A stretch of DNA of 64,000 bases from Drosophila pseudoobscura (taxonomy: Eukaryota; Arthropoda; Insecta; Diptera; Drosophilidae): the NCBI RefSeq assembly GCF_009870125.1, contig NC_046683.1, positions 44,469,869-44,533,868 of the forward strand. The letters are read 5' to 3'. Shown one piece after another: positions 34,843 to 47,936 of the stretch. Positions within the stretch are counted from its first letter, which is position 1; the number at the start of each line of letters is the position of its first letter. Made by a program: the position numbers and the translations under genes. Under the pieces are notes generated by a model. It saw only the letters and a list, made by a program, of their open reading frames with translations. It was not told where the DNA came from and ran no database searches.

Positions 34843-37800
34843 ATGAGCAGTCCCGGAGACCGGTCTGGCGCGAAGTCCCAAATATTTCAGATACGCGTCG
34901 ACAGCGTGGATGGCGAGAGCAACGCTAGGATAACGGAGGCAAGCTCACGAGAGAATCTCATCGGCAACGCAGCCCAGGAGAGCGAGCACCCCAGCGAGCA
35001 GTTGGTCTTTCAGTTCCCCCGTGAGTGAATCCCCTAAATCAGAGCCCACTCAGGTGCTAATCCGATTCGTCCCACAGGATTCCTTTCGGTGCCAACGCTG
35101 CGGAACCCACGACCTGAGACGACCGCACGGCGTGAGGTGATGTCCAGTCCTGCGAAGAGCGAGCGTATGATCCGCCACAGCCGGACCAAGCTTCGACCGC
35201 GACGCCTCAGCCAGGACAGTGGCATTGTGGCCGGCCGACTGATCGGCTTCGGGGTGAGTGTACCGATGTCCGATGTGCCATGGCCAATCAATTTTTACTG
35301 CTGACCTCTCCGACAGGAGCCCGATCCACTCACGCGAATAATGGATACCGAGCGAGATCCAGCGGACAACATCTACAGCTACCTGACAAACCCGAGCAAG
35401 CCGGAGGCGGAGCTGAATAGCACTACCGCTGGGGTGCCCAAGCCCGCCACTCCAATCCTGCCAAGGTCCAAGCGTACGGAGGCGAGCGCCTGTCGGGCCA
35501 ACTCTGCTGCCTATACGGAAAAGTGGCTCAACGCCTCTGTGGTGCGAGCCAGCAACGGCTCCCTATACCAAAAGTCGAACTCTATTGCCATGCCGCTGCC
35601 CACGCACCTGGAGGGTGATTCGGCGGAACCCAGCCCCACGCAGGCCTTCGGCCCGAAGATTGTCGGAAGTCATGAAGAGGATATTCCGGGCACAGCCATG
35701 CGCCGCACTCTAGGCCTTAATCTGAGCCCCACCCTGTGCGGCCACAGGACGAGCTCCGAGGACGGGGTGAATCAGTCGTACGAGATTATGGAATCCTCGC
35801 ACTCCAACGTGCTGCCCGACCAGTTCGGTTACCGGCAATTGTTGCCCACGGAGCGTAAGGCCTCCGACACAGCGAGCAGCATTAGCGGCAGCTACTACGG
35901 CAGCCGGAAGGCGAGCAAGAGCAATAGCATTATGGGGGACTCGGAGAATGAGCGACGCATCAGCAAGCAGGACCGGGAGGGGCTCGATCCCGAGTCCCTG
36001 ATGTTTCGCGACGGGCGGCGGAAGGTCGACATGGTGCTGGCCTGGGAGGAAGAGGATCTGGGCGTCATGACGGAGGCGGAGGCCCGTCGGCGGGACCTCA
36101 GGCGCAGCTTCATGGAGAACCTTGTCAAGGAGGGACTGGAGGTGGAGTTGGAAGACAAGTCGCAGTCGTTCAACGAGAAAACCTTTTTCCTAAAAATCCA
36201 TCTGCCCTGGCGACTGGAAACCAGACTGGCTGAAGTCATGAACCTGAAGCTGCCCATCAAGCGCTTCATAACCATATCCGTGAAGCCATCTTGGGTAAGT
36301 TTTCGTATCAGCCACGACGCAATGGCGATCTTAATGCTTTTATGTTGTAGGATGAGGAGAATGTGGTCCTACGGAATGTGCAGTACTGGAGGGAGGTGTG
36401 GCAGCGCCTGACCAAAAAGATCCAGCTCGATCAGAGCTTGCTGGAGGGAGAGACAACCTTTAAAGCAGCCACAGCTAATGGAAACCCGGAGGAGCAGTAA
36501 GTTCTTTTAATGTTTGGGGGAAAGGCAAGTTCTTACATAGATCCCTCTGTAGATTCATCGTCAAGGATCGTGCTACGGCCTTCACCAGTGCCCAACGCTC
36601 CCTGATGGTCATGCAGGTTCTGATACGCACACCTTACGACGAAACCGATCGCAGTGGCATACGGCGATTGATGAACGATGGTACGTACCTGGGGTGCTTC
36701 CCCCTGCACGAGGGGCGATACGATCGGCCGCACTCCAGCGGCATCTCCCTCGACAGGCGGGTGCTGTACCAGACCTGGGCACATCCCTCGCAGTGGTACA
36801 AGAAACAGCCGCTCTGCCTGGTGCGCAAGTACTTTGGGGACAAGATAGCGCTGTACTTCTGCTGGCTCGGCTTCTACACGGAAATGCTAGTGTACCCCTC
36901 CGTGGTGGGCACTCTCTGTTTCATCTACGGCTTGGCCACCCTGGAGTCCGAAGACAACACGCCCAGCAAGGAGATATGCAACGAGTTTGGCACCGGCAAC
37001 ATCACCCTATGCCCACTCTGTGACAAGGCTTGTAGCTACCAGAGGCTGTCAGAGTCCTGCCTCTTCTCGCGTCTCACTTACCTATTTGACAATCCTTCGA
37101 CTGTATTCTTCGCCATATTCATGTCCTTCTGGGGTAAGTGTCTCTACAGTGCCATAAGTAGGATCAGGAAACAAGTCATCTTTTGCCAATAGCTACCACC
37201 TTTCTGGAGCTATGGAAACGCAAACAGTCGGTCCTTGTTTGGGAATGGGATTTGCACAACGTCGACATGGATGAGGAGAACCGACCCGAGTTCGAGACTA
37301 ATGCGACTACATTCCGAATGAATCCCGTCACACGCGAGAAGGAGCCCTACATGTCCACCTGGAACCGGGCCATTCGATTCGTTGTCACCGGCAGTGCGGT
37401 GCTCTTTATGGTGGGTGCTCAGATTAAAAATATCTCTATATTTTCGTCGTCGTCGTGGTCTTGCAACACCCAGAAGAAAGCGTCTCCAACCCCATAAAGA
37501 ATATATATATATACTTGATCAGCGTCAATAGTCGAGTCGGTATAGCTGTGTCTGTCTTTCCGGCCGTCCGTCTTGATGAGCGCCCCGCAATCAAATGCTG
37601 TATTACTATACTATACTATACTATATACTATACTATTTCAGGTGTATTACAAAGTTTCGCCCCTACCGCTTCCGCCCTTCCAAAGGACGAGTTCACAATA
37701 TTTTCCAGATGGCTGAATCTGGCTTAGATCGAATCATTATTATAGCCAAAAGGATAAAAGGATACTACGATAACTCGTCCACGCGCTTACTTATTTTCTA

Positions 37801-39856
37801 TCTCTCACTCTCTATCTCTCCCACTCTCCCTCGTACGGTGTGCGCCCCTGGTGGAGGGAAATGAGATAGCAACACACACATAATCGTTTTCTGTTTCCTT
37901 TTGATACTGTCCTCCGTTTAATGTTGTTAGAAATTTGAGTCATCATGGTTTCTGCTGGTAGATTATAGATAAATCGCGATGCATCGATGATATTTTGCTT
38001 GTTGCTTAAGCAAGTGCGACGGGAGTTGGCGCCAGAGCGACGCTAGAGAGGCTTGCGCAGAGGCTTAGCCACTAGTCATTTAATAATTCAACTACGTTCT
38101 TGGTCCATTTCAGATCTCCGTGGTGCTGTCCGCTGTCCTGGGTACCATCCTGTACCGCATTACGCTGGTGTCGGTAATCTATGGCGGCGGTGGATTTTTC
38201 GTGAAGGAGCATGCCAAACTTTTCACCAGTGTCACAGCCGCCTTGATCAATCTGGTGGTCATAATGATACTCACACGAGTACGTTATGTTCCTGGAGTTC
38301 AAAAACACTTGTTATTGATGTACGCTTCTTTTTTTGTGCACAGATCTATCATCGCATGGCAATCAGGCTAACGAATTTGGAGAATCCGCGCACCCACACC
38401 GAGTACGAGGACTCCTATACGTTCAAGATCTTCTTCTTTGAGTTCATGAACTTCTACTCGTCGCTCATCTATATTGCCTTCTTCAAGGGCCGCTTCTTCG
38501 ACTATCCCGGGGACGAAGGGGCGCGTCGGAGCGAGTTTTTCCGTTTGAAGAACGACATCTGTGACCCGGCGGGATGCTTGTCCGAGCTTTGCATCCAACT
38601 GGCCATCATCATGGTGGGCAAGCAGTGTTGGAATAACTTTATGGAGTATCTGTTTCCCAAGTTCTGGAACTGGTGGCGCCAGCGAAAACACAAACAGGTA
38701 ATCGAGGTACGGATTGACCCAATAGATCGTTTTTTTAATTTTCGTTTTATTTCACTTTCCAGGCGACAAAGGACGAGTCACATCTGCACATGGCTTGGGA
38801 ACAGGACTACCATATGCAGGACCCGGGTCGCCTCGCCCTTTTCGATGAGTACCTGGAGATGAGTGAGTAGCGTCCTAGAAGGTGCCTTCCATGAGACTAA
38901 TCTCTTTAAAAATAGTTCTGCAATACGGCTTCGTCACCCTGTTCGTGGCCGCATTTCCCCTGGCCCCGCTCTTTGCGCTTCTTAACAATGTGGCCGAGAT
39001 CCGGCTGGATGCATACAAGATGGTGACGCAGGCTAGGCGCCCACTGGCCGAGCGCGTCGAGGATATTGGGGCCTGGTACGGCATCCTACGAATCATCACC
39101 TACACGGCCGTCGTCTCGAATGCTTTCGTGATCGCCTACACCAGCGACTTTATACCGCGCATGGTCTACAAGTTCGTATACTCAGAGACCCACACCCTGG
39201 CCGGCTACATAGAGCATTCGCTCTCGATATTTAACACCTCGGACTACAAGGAGGAGTGGGGCGCCTCGGTCAGCGAACGCGATCCAGACACCTGTCAATA
39301 TCGGGGCTATCGGTAGGCCGAAATCCTTTTGTATCTCCCCCACGGATGCTCACAACCATTCACAATCCCTTTGCAGGAACGGCCCCAAGGACTACGATGC
39401 CTATGGCCTGAGTCCTCATTACTGGCACGTGTTCGCCGCTCGTCTAGCCTTTGTCGTGGTCTTTGAGGTCTGTAGGTCTGTCCATCCGCTAAAAGGACTG
39501 TCGCTGAATTTTCCTTTCACCCTGAGCAGCACGTCGTGTTTGTAATCACCGGCATCATGCAATTCATCATACCCGATGTGCCGTCCGAGGTGAAGACGCA
39601 GATGCAGCGCGAACAGCTGCTGGCCAAGGAGGCTAAGTACCAGCACGGCATCAAGCGGGCCCAGGGCGACAGCCAGGACATCATGAGTCTGTTCCGCGAT
39701 GCCAGCAACCGGACATCGGTGGCCGGCAGCCAGGGCACCAACCGCGGCAGCTGGGCGCGACGATTCAGTCGCCTCAGCGACGGACTCGATGCCCATGTGG
39801 AGGTGGCCGCCCGGCCTCGACGGTCTGTTGAGTCCACCGTCTGGGAGGTACCCTGA
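34843..39856 (+). CDS. anoctamin (TMEM16 family) membrane protein, 1236 aa
   Basis: Twelve coding exons: 34843-35020, 35078-35253, 35317-36294, 36351-36496, 36553-37133, 37193-37410, 38114-38278, 38344-38697, 38763-38862, 38916-39312, 39377-39467, 39530-39856. The total is 3711 nt. Residues 1 to about 345 are polar and Ser-rich, probably disordered. An anoctamin dimerisation domain starts near 347 ([18 protein letters not shown]). The multi-pass channel/scramblase core begins near 590 ([20 protein letters not shown]). It includes [46 protein letters not shown] and AYTSDFIP, hallmark anoctamin sequences. Members are Ca-activated chloride channels or lipid scramblases; which one cannot be told here. 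It may be the ortholog of D. melanogaster CG6938, which I recall as an anoctamin near gigas. Intron 6 holds a DINE-1 remnant. Confidence 0.92.
37485..37870 (+). mobile_element. decayed DINE-1 in anoctamin intron 6
   Basis: Starts at CCCCATAAAGAATATATAT, then CTTGATCAGCGTCAATAGTCGAGTCGG and a GTC-rich tract. It continues to CGTACGGTGTGCGCCCCTGG, parallel to the copy at 31131-31945. The 3' hairpin is lost. Confidence 0.65.
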
Positions 39857-40354
39857 CACGAGGAGGAGGCCGAGAGCGAGGCTAACGTGTCGAGCAAGGG
39901 ATGAGACCGCAACTTGCAGACCACAAGCAATGCCAAGTAATAGCTCAAAAAAAAAACACTCTCACCTCCATTATGTCAATGGAACTCTATCCCCATTCGC
40001 AAATTACGGTTAATTGTCGACTGTCCGTCCACTGCTTATTTTTGTAGCTTTATCGATCTCATGATAAATTGTAAATAAATCCCTTTCAATGTTGTAAGTC
40101 GGTTGAAGTTTTCTGATCCTTTACCATTTCGGGGTAGGTCGAGTTCTCCCCAAATATAGCCGTAGTCTTCTGCCAGCTATAAAATTATTATAGCCAGGAC
40201 CGCCGGACCTGCCGTTTCCAACACAACATGTTTACAGCCGGGGTGAGGTTTTGTTTGCTCGAATCAAGCTGGAAGCTAAGAAAATGTAATAGCAACACAC
40301 GTTTGATACGTAAAAGTGACACACAATTTTTTGTTTGGCGAAAATTTTTTAATA
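39857..40354. other. intergenic between anoctamin and TPGS2
   Basis: Contains the anoctamin 3' UTR with AATAAA near 40074 and the TPGS2 promoter. No other gene is seen. Confidence 0.65.
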
Positions 40355-41455
40355 ATGAACAAGAAACTCTCGCCGGAAGATGCATTCTACGAAAATTTGA
40401 CGCTGGGCCTCATCAAGACGCTCTGTAAGTATCCACCGGTGGAATGATGAACCATCCAGCTAGCGCTCCTCTCACTTCCGCAAACCCTCATGCCCTGCCA
40501 GCGACCGTGCCGCGAGTGTGCAATGTGAACCTGGAGCGACGACAACCGCTGAACGCCTGCCAGGTGGTGAACTGGGAGCAGAGACACTGTGTCTACCTGC
40601 CGGAGGACATGAAGAAGTTCTACCTGTCCACCGACGGATTCGTGCTCAACTGGAGCTATCAGTATGCGCGTGAGTAGTGCGTAGTGCTATGCGGAGACCT
40701 GCTCCTACACATATCCTTGCTTCCACCACCCGACAGCCAATGACATTCGCCGCGTGGGACACATCTACTTTCCGCACCTGCTGCAGGTGACCCTTCTTCG
40801 GGAGAACATCGAGACGACGCACTCCAGCAGTGGGGTTGCTCATACGCCGACTGCCACCACCTCTGACTTGCCGGCAGCTGGCTCCAGTTCGACGGCCAGT
40901 CTTTTGCCCCTGGGAATGCCGAGCGCCTCTAGTGGCACGGGCAAGGACAAGTGGGGAAACGCCACGCCAACCATCACGGCCAAGTCCAAGATATTCGAGA
41001 TAAACAACATCAACGAGATGGCAAAGGTGACACAGATCTCTTTTGTGTCCTCAGACTCCAGATATTGACTTGCTTTCCGTTTCTTCCAGGTATGCATGTT
41101 GTACGAGTCGACAAGCTCGAATAATCCAAAGTTCTATTTGCTGGAGCTGAACACCCTGAGCTGGCAGTTCCTGGCGGAGACCTTCAGCGAATACCTACGG
41201 ATGTCCATCGCCCATCTGGGACTACCCTACTGGGAGCTGTGCTTCTCCAGCTTCGGCCTTCCTTCGTGGACCGAGCAGCTCTTCCTACTGCTCGCCCCCC
41301 ACCTGCTCGAGGAGCACGAGCTGAGGCGCGGCCGCGTCCTCAATCCGGCCTGCGAGCACCCTTACAACATCATCGATCCCAACATATTCCGGGGCAAGCC
41401 AAAGAGCGTGGCCAAGGCGGCGGCGGCCAGCAGTACCAAGCAGAGTAATAAGTGA
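40355..41455 (+). CDS. tubulin polyglutamylase complex subunit 2 (TPGS2) ortholog, 297 aa
   Basis: Coding exons 40355-40424, 40502-40669, 40737-41026 and 41090-41455 (894 nt). The N-terminus (EDAFYENLTLGLIKTL) and the following NWEQRHCVYLPEDMKKFYLS, then TDGFVLNW, match vertebrate TPGS2 closely. The C-terminal half (FYLLELNTLSWQFLAETFSE, then HLGLPYWELCFSSFGLP) also matches. TPGS2 is a non-catalytic subunit of the complex around TTLL1 that adds glutamate side chains to tubulin in axonemes and neurons; its fold is SMI1/KNR4-like. The middle (about residues 110-150) is a Ser/Thr/Ala-rich insertion. It converges on viaf, with 160 bp between the stops. Confidence 0.9.
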
Positions 41456-41615
41456 ATCCGGATTTCTATAGAAAAGTAAAGGTTTATTTGTGAAGAAAAA
41501 GCACAAGACGGCAACGAAACATAAATGCTACAACATAATATCAGTAGACGGGCACACAGATCATCTCTGAAGGTGATTTAATTGGATGTGGATGGGGATG
41601 TGGGGAGGGTGAGCT

Positions 41616-42522
41616 TTAGTAAAACTCCGAGCTTTTGTCCTCCAATTCACACAGCAATTTGTCCCTGATCTGCGGTTTGGGATCCTCGGTTATCTCCGTG
41701 GAAACGGCGCCCACCTGACCGAGCATAAACTCTAGCTCCTCAACCGTCAGCTTATCTCCGCGCAGCTCCAAGGGGCCAATAAACTGCTTGCGCATGGCGC
41801 CCTGGTGGTAGATGAATATCGTGGGCAGGTTCTTTTCGGGGAAGTTGGGTATGCAAGTGGTGGCAACAGAGCGCAGGAATTTTGTGTGCGGAAACCGCAC
41901 GGCCAGCTGCTTCATGTGGTGGTGGATGAGAGCGCAGAGCGGAACGCCGTTGGCGTACAGGTGCAGCACCACCCAGATGCCCTCGCCGGCCTTGGTAACC
42001 TCGCTGATATAATCCTGCCCAGAGATTTCACGCACGCTGCCAAACCTGGCCTTCTCGGATGTGGCGCGCATCTCCGCAATGCGCTTTTGGCGGTACTGCT
42101 CCAGCACAGCCTCGTCTTCGGAGTCTTCCAGCTCATCTAGCTCATCCAGCGACATGTCATTGATCTTTTTGTCGCGCTGGCCCTCACTATGGGGCAGATT
42201 TGTGCGCCGCTGTATCGCTTCGTCCATCAGCGCTTGGATCTGGTCCTCTGTGATTTCGGCCTCCTTTTGCTTGGGTCCAATGATTCCCTTGGCCCGCAGC
42301 ACATCATTCCACTCGGTGTCTTCATTTGGGTCCTGCAAAAGACCGAGCCACGTGAGTTTTCATTCACAGTCCATTTATTTTTGGCCTGCCACAGCGACTC
42401 GCATCTGCCCAAATATGGAATTTCATATTTCAGGTGCAGCACACACCCACAAAATTGGAACTCCAAGTTTTTCCAGCACAGCAGGCGCTGGCCATGCGTG
42501 GAAATCTACCCCTCACCTGCAT
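41616..42522 (-). CDS. viaf: viaf, phosducin-like protein 3 (PDCL3), 240 aa
   Basis: Coding exon 1 is only ATGCAG (42517-42522). It splices with a GTGAGG donor to exon 2 (41616-42332) after a TTTTGCAG acceptor, giving MQDPNEDTEWNDVLRAKGII. Residues about 1-85 are a charged helical region typical of phosducin-like proteins, including a DELDELEDSEDE stretch. Residues about 90-220 form the thioredoxin-like phosducin domain (WVVLHLYANGVPLC, FPHTKFLRSVATTCIPNFPE, LPTIFIYHQG). PhLP3-type proteins assist the CCT/TRiC chaperonin in folding actin and tubulin. The viaf name comes from binding to baculovirus IAP; fly viaf has been linked to apoptosis control. The upstream DNA carries core-promoter motif repeats (42627-42682). 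Confidence 0.95.
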
Positions 42523-43582
42523 TGTCAGTGATTATTGGTGGTAAAAACGACGCGAATTGGATACAGTTCAGAGATAAAAATAAAACCGAATCTTCAAATG
42601 ACTCATGGCCAGCGGATTATTCGACTCTCAGAAATATACCGAAATATGCCGTCTTTTTCAAAATATACCGTAAATATACCGATGAAGAAGACGAATTTAA
42701 CCCACTTAACTCCTAATATTCAGATCCGAAAATAGGTTTGCTTGCAGAACGTTTCATATATTTAGCTAGCGGCCGAGTGTGACCAGGTGTGCATGCCCTA
42801 CTGCTACACTGTTATGCGTTTGTTTGCAAATAAAATCAGTTTAAAGTTCAAATTTTATTTGAAAGCATGTATTAATTGTGGGCGCTAAAGCACCGCAATA
42901 TTTGATAAATCCGTTATTCCGTAACAGAAATGTAATCAACCTGTATTTCATTCCCTAAATTCCATAACAATTCCCCCTGCTCGACCGCCTTTATTAATTT
43001 TACTATGTCGTCGTCGCAAAATTCTCTTAATCGCTTGTTTGGTTTCTATTTGTTGCTGCCCATTTCAACGTTGTACTTGAAATACTCACAGAATAAGCGG
43101 CGAGAATATCAATCCTGATTTTGCTCACGTACACATTTTTCGGATCTAAGTACTGGGCCAGTCTTTAGACGCTAGATGAGACTTTACTGTGAGGTCATGT
43201 TGGAGAGGAAGAACGACTCACCACCACCGAACCTAAAGCAATGCCACCTCTTCTATACCAGTGGTTCCGACTGTTCAGAAAGAACATACCAATATGGATC
43301 AAGTTTTCAGAAAGCCCCTCCATGGAAGACTGCACGCGTGTATACACAGTCTTTCTCTTGTCGCACATAACTCTTTTTATTCCATTAAAACAATTGTCAT
43401 TTTATACATAGGGAAAAATTCAACATTATTTAATAAACACTAGCTACAGGTTTCTTTATGTTCTAGTAAGATCAAGCAGCATACATTCTTACAATCCTTA
43501 AAATCTTATACAGCCTTTTCTCACTTGCTTCGAACAGATCGTATACCAGTTTCTGTCGATAATGGCCGCTCGTTATCTACAT
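42523..43582. other. intergenic, viaf promoter side
   Basis: Holds the motif-6-like cluster at 42627-42682 and an AGTGTGACC match to Ohler motif 1 at 42776-42784 (one mismatch at the edge of the consensus). The rest is AT-rich, with only short unsupported open frames. Confidence 0.55.
42627..42682 (+). promoter_or_regulatory. clustered AAATATACCG core-promoter motifs (Ohler motif 6 type)
   Basis: Three or four copies of AAATATACCG, the reverse complement of CGGTATATTT, which fits motif 6 (KTYRGTATWTTT). They lie about 105-165 bp upstream of the viaf start codon. The same 56-bp arrangement recurs at 50351-50408. Confidence 0.6.
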
Positions 43583-46500
43583 CTAATTCTTGCTGGTCGA
43601 TGTGGCACCCTCAGATAACTTGTAATAGTTGTTAAAATTAATAACACGTATCAGGTCTCCGATTTCTTCTTGGTACCCAGAGGCAGCCAACTTGTTGCCT
43701 AAGTAGATGAAGTATTGCAGGAACTTCTCGAACTCTGCCTCCTCGTGCGCCAGGCGCTTGTAGCGCGGATGCACAAAAACCTCGCCGTCGATCACGAAAG
43801 ACTGCGACTGAAGAACCCTGTAAAGGAAGGATCAATTAGATCTCCGTCGACCATTTTAAATGGGGAAAAACATACTTGCAAAACCTCAACACAATCACAA
43901 GAATGCCGTCAATTGTTTCTTTGATCTTGGCGCTACGACGATTGAGCAGTGCCAGGAATGCTACCCGCTTCAAATACGCCACATGCATCCGGTAGAGACC
44001 CTCGATGGAGTCGCAGCCACACAAGTCCTTCTTGAAGGCGTTCCACGTGGCCTGCAACGCGTTTGCAACGAGATGGGTCTGTAACGTGGTCATAAAGTGC
44101 GACAGCTTGTGGCGCACCGCCTGCAGGTGCCTAAACTGGTGCGCAGTGCGGAGTGCTGCTCCGTGCAGCTTGGCCAGGTGCTGTAGGTGCTGGAAGGCGC
44201 CTTCGAGCACAAAGGTGACGTGCCGCAGCTTCAGCAGATGCTCAAAGATCTGCCCGTACTTGGTGATTGTTTCACCGCTAATCACCAAGTTAAGCGGCCA
44301 ATTTACCTTGCACTTTAGCGTCAGCATGCCTGTGGCCTCCAGCGACATAAAGTCCAGGCCATCCGGTATCTTTGTGCAGTCCAATGTGAGATTCTGTGCC
44401 ACAAGGGTGTCGTCGGACGCCGCACAGCCTCCTAGCGCGTTGTTGAGAATGACGTCCAGCACACCTTTCTGGCACAGGCTGCGGGGATCCATGCCCGCCC
44501 TAATGTTGCCAAAAATCCCGCCCGTGAGCTGTGTCCCAAACTCGCCGTTCAGCAGAAAGAAGTAGTTTCGCAGCATGCGAAAGTGCTCATAGATGTGCTG
44601 CTCCTTGAAGATACGTAGCACCTCGTTGCGAAGCAGCGCGTAGTGCGCACTGACCGGCTCCATCACGGACATCTGCAGGCAGCGCCTGGCCATAAATGGG
44701 TTACACGACTCCGGCACCAAAACGGCTGAGATCTGAGGCTCTTCGTGTTCCGCTATCTTTCCAAAATTTGTTGGCCAGTTAACCGCTGGGAGTCTGCTGG
44801 TCATTGAAGTTACTCTTCTCTCCACAGACGCTTGTGCAGGCTCAACAGCCAATGGATTGGTCGGCAAAAGCGGTGCAGGATCCTGTTCATGACCGGCATT
44901 ACTAATAAGAGCATGTCCGTTGTAATCCGTTGCATCTGTCTCAGACTCTTCTTCTTTGAAAGGATTGTGGTCGGAGAGCCCATCGATATCCACATCGGAT
45001 GTGGTGGACATGGGAGTAGCAGCATCCAGAGGCACCTCCACATGTAGCTTGTTCAGTTCGAGGGGCAAGTGCAAGCCGCTCTCCGCAATCGAGAACAATG
45101 GGATGGTAATTTTTCTGCAAATGCTCGGAATATCAAACTCGCTTGCCATCACCCGTCGCCGATTCCTGGCCAGCGGCGAGTCCGACCTCAGCTGGCACTT
45201 GACGCGCTCGGTGTGCACATCCTCCATGGAGTTGAAGGCATTGAAGCCATCATGCTGCAGCATACGCTGTCGGTTCCGCTGCAGATCACTCTGCTCAGTG
45301 GTTTCCTCCAACCTATTGAGGTTCATGTTGATGTCCGGAGGCAGGAAGGCCCTTAGCTCTGTTCCTGTGCTTGACGACTCCTCCGATTGGCATTCCTGCA
45401 CCAGCGCGGAGGACAACATTTTCCGACGATTGCGGTTCAGTTCTGAGGGTAAAGAGGGCTCTTCTTCGTTGGAATTCAGAACATCCGAGTGAGTTCTTTG
45501 ATATGGCACAACAGAGGCAGGGGCAGGCTCTGGGTCTACTGCATTTTGTTCTTCATCGACGGATTTAGGGGGGTCTGTTGCTTTTTGTTCTTCATCAACC
45601 GATGAAGAAGGGTCTGCGTCTGTCTGTAGATCTGCGTCTGTGCCTTCAAGGCAAGATTTAAAACTGGTATTTGAACTATTATCTGGGCTCTCGGCCATTT
45701 CCCATCCTGAAGCATCCTCGGCTGCCAGGTCCCGCTGTCGGAGTACTTGTATTTTATTTATCAGAGCCAGCTTCTCCCGTTCCAGCAGCTGATCCTCGTA
45801 CCGTTCACGGTCCCGCTGATGCTGCAGCTCTTGAACGACCTCCAGGCGGCGCTGCTGGACACGATTCCTTTGCTGGAGTTCCTGCTCTGCGTTGATCTTG
45901 TCGTAGAGCAGCCGCTTTTTGGCATTCGATTCCAGGAGGAGCTCGCGCTGCTCCTCCTCCCAGGCAGCAATAAAGGACTCCGTTCGCTCGACCATGCGGT
46001 TCTTGAAACGAAGCTTGGATGCCATCCGCTCCTCAAAGATGCTTTTCATGCTGCACTTTTCAAAGGTTTGTCGGATCCTGTTGTATTTATCGTTCAAGTT
46101 CCTGCGCATCGCCGTAAGCTGCTGCTCCGAGAGACAAACAACTATATCGGGGTATGACACATCAAAGGCGGGATGCTGCAATTCGTATAGATTGGTTATA
46201 AGAGGGAACCTTTCATGTTTTCCTTCAGTTAAATCGCTCTCACCTGAGCATTGAAAGCCTTGAGCAGGCGATTGTATTTTCCACAATGGAGAATGACAGT
46301 TTCGCAGCCCGACAAGAAGTCTGGCACTTCCTCCTCGTGCACCTGATATCCCTTATCGAAGAACTCTTTGCTGCACTCGTCGATCTGTCGATCCAATGGC
46401 GCACGGCGTCTGATAAAGATCTCGTTCACCGCTTCGTCTAGTTCGCCCTTGTAGACCCATCGCTGGAGCTGCGCAAAGTAGGTCTGGCACATGCACTTTA

Positions 46501-47936
46501 GCAAATACATCAGCAGCTGCAAGAAGTCGGTATTGCTGCACGTGTCGATGGCCGACCCGATGCTGGCTAGTATAAATGTCCCCGAAACACCAGAGTGCAA
46601 GTTCACTGGAAATGTCGGTCAAGAATTATGGTGGGCAGTTAAGAATGGGATCGGTATGTCATGTTCTTACAACTAGGTTCCGTCTCGAACATTCTCTCGA
46701 GATGCTGCAGCAGTCGCATGGCGGGCTGGGCGCTCATCAGCAGCTGCGAAAAGCTTTCGGCGGGCAGGGAAAGAAAAAACTGTCGATTGGTGGCCAAAAA
46801 ATCAATGATGGTGTCCCGCATGGCCTGAAAACATAAGACGATAGACTTAAGTATTTTTAAAGATTGAGATTCGAGAGTGGGATATTAACCCGATTAAGGG
46901 GTCCCTCCAGACGAGGTCCTCGGCTCTTGATGCGGGCACTCAGGCGACGGAAGGCGGTGCCAGACTCTAGGAAGGGCTGTACAAAATCGGACAGCACCTC
47001 GGGCAGCACAGTCCGCACTGTAGTGTTTCTTTTTATTTGGAGCTGATCCCCGCCTCCGGCTGGGCACTCGAACGTCTCCGATTGCAGGCCAGCGGCGGCC
47101 TTCTTCAAATGATCAATGAGCTCTGCCTGATCGATGTAGTACAGCACCAAATCTTTGTTCTGAAGAAGCAACAGTTCATTGCTCATGCTGATATCCGACA
47201 AAAAGTGCTTCTCAGGCTTGCCCTCGGCGATGAAGTTCCTCTCCAGCTTTTCCCGGCCCATCTGACCCGGCAAAGGGCCTTTTACTGGCAGCGGCAGGCG
47301 GTATGTCAAGCGCATCATTTGGTCCTTGGGCTCCCTTATGCGAGCCATGGACTCTGAGATGGCGGAGCAAGTCACGGAGGCGGCCACCAACTGCTGGCGC
47401 TTGGGGGCAGCGCGGTGCACACCGAATCTGCTCAATAGAAAATCAAAGCGGGGCTGGAACTGGAGTGGCTTGCCTTGCCGTCGCAAATCATCGACGGACG
47501 TTAACATCGTTCTTTTACGGTCATTTAGAGCGGCATAGCCTTCACTGCTGTCGGCAGGTTTATTTAGCTGCAGTGGTCCTGGCTGCAACAGCTTGAGTCT
47601 GAACCTTGAAACCTTCCAGCCATCAGATTCCATCTGCAAAGGGATGACAGCATCCTCGATGAATGGATCCTGAGAGCCGAGTATGTGCTGAAAGTGGCGC
47701 AACATTTCGTTTTTTCGATCGCCGTTCATTTCTAGGTACATTTTCCGCAAGAACGCCTCCTTGGTGGAGGACGGCATTGTACCATTCCGCAGCAGAGCCT
47801 CGAAAATCCAGCTGCGCTTTTTGGCCACAGACGCAGCTGTTGGCCGTTTCGGGCCACTCTCCTGGGCGGCCAACAAAGTAGCCAGATGGGTGACCACATC
47901 GAGCAGACTGTGGGTGCATTCGTCGAATGCATCCAT
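43583..47936 (-). CDS. Grip163: Grip163, gamma-tubulin ring complex protein (GCP6), about 1365 aa
   Basis: Coding exons (minus): 46890-47936, 46671-46824, 46244-46605, 43876-46175, 43583-43817; the start may be off by a base. Phases agree (4098 nt). The N-terminal GRIP region spans exons 1-3 (LLLLQNKDLVLYYIDQAELI, then CMCQTYFAQLQRWVYKGELD). A long charged coiled coil lies at about 580-660 (EEEQRELLLESNAKKRLLYD onward), followed by an acidic, Ser-rich insertion to about 1010. The C-terminal GRIP2 gamma-tubulin-binding region is about 1020-1350 (FRMLRNYFFLLNGEFG, KCKVNWPLNLVI, FVLEGAFQHLQHLAKLH). The long insertion between GRIP motifs is the mark of GCP6 over GCP2-5. The complex nucleates microtubules at centrosomes. 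It lies on the same strand as viaf and endos. Tandem TATCGATG motifs upstream suggest DREF control. Confidence 0.92.
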
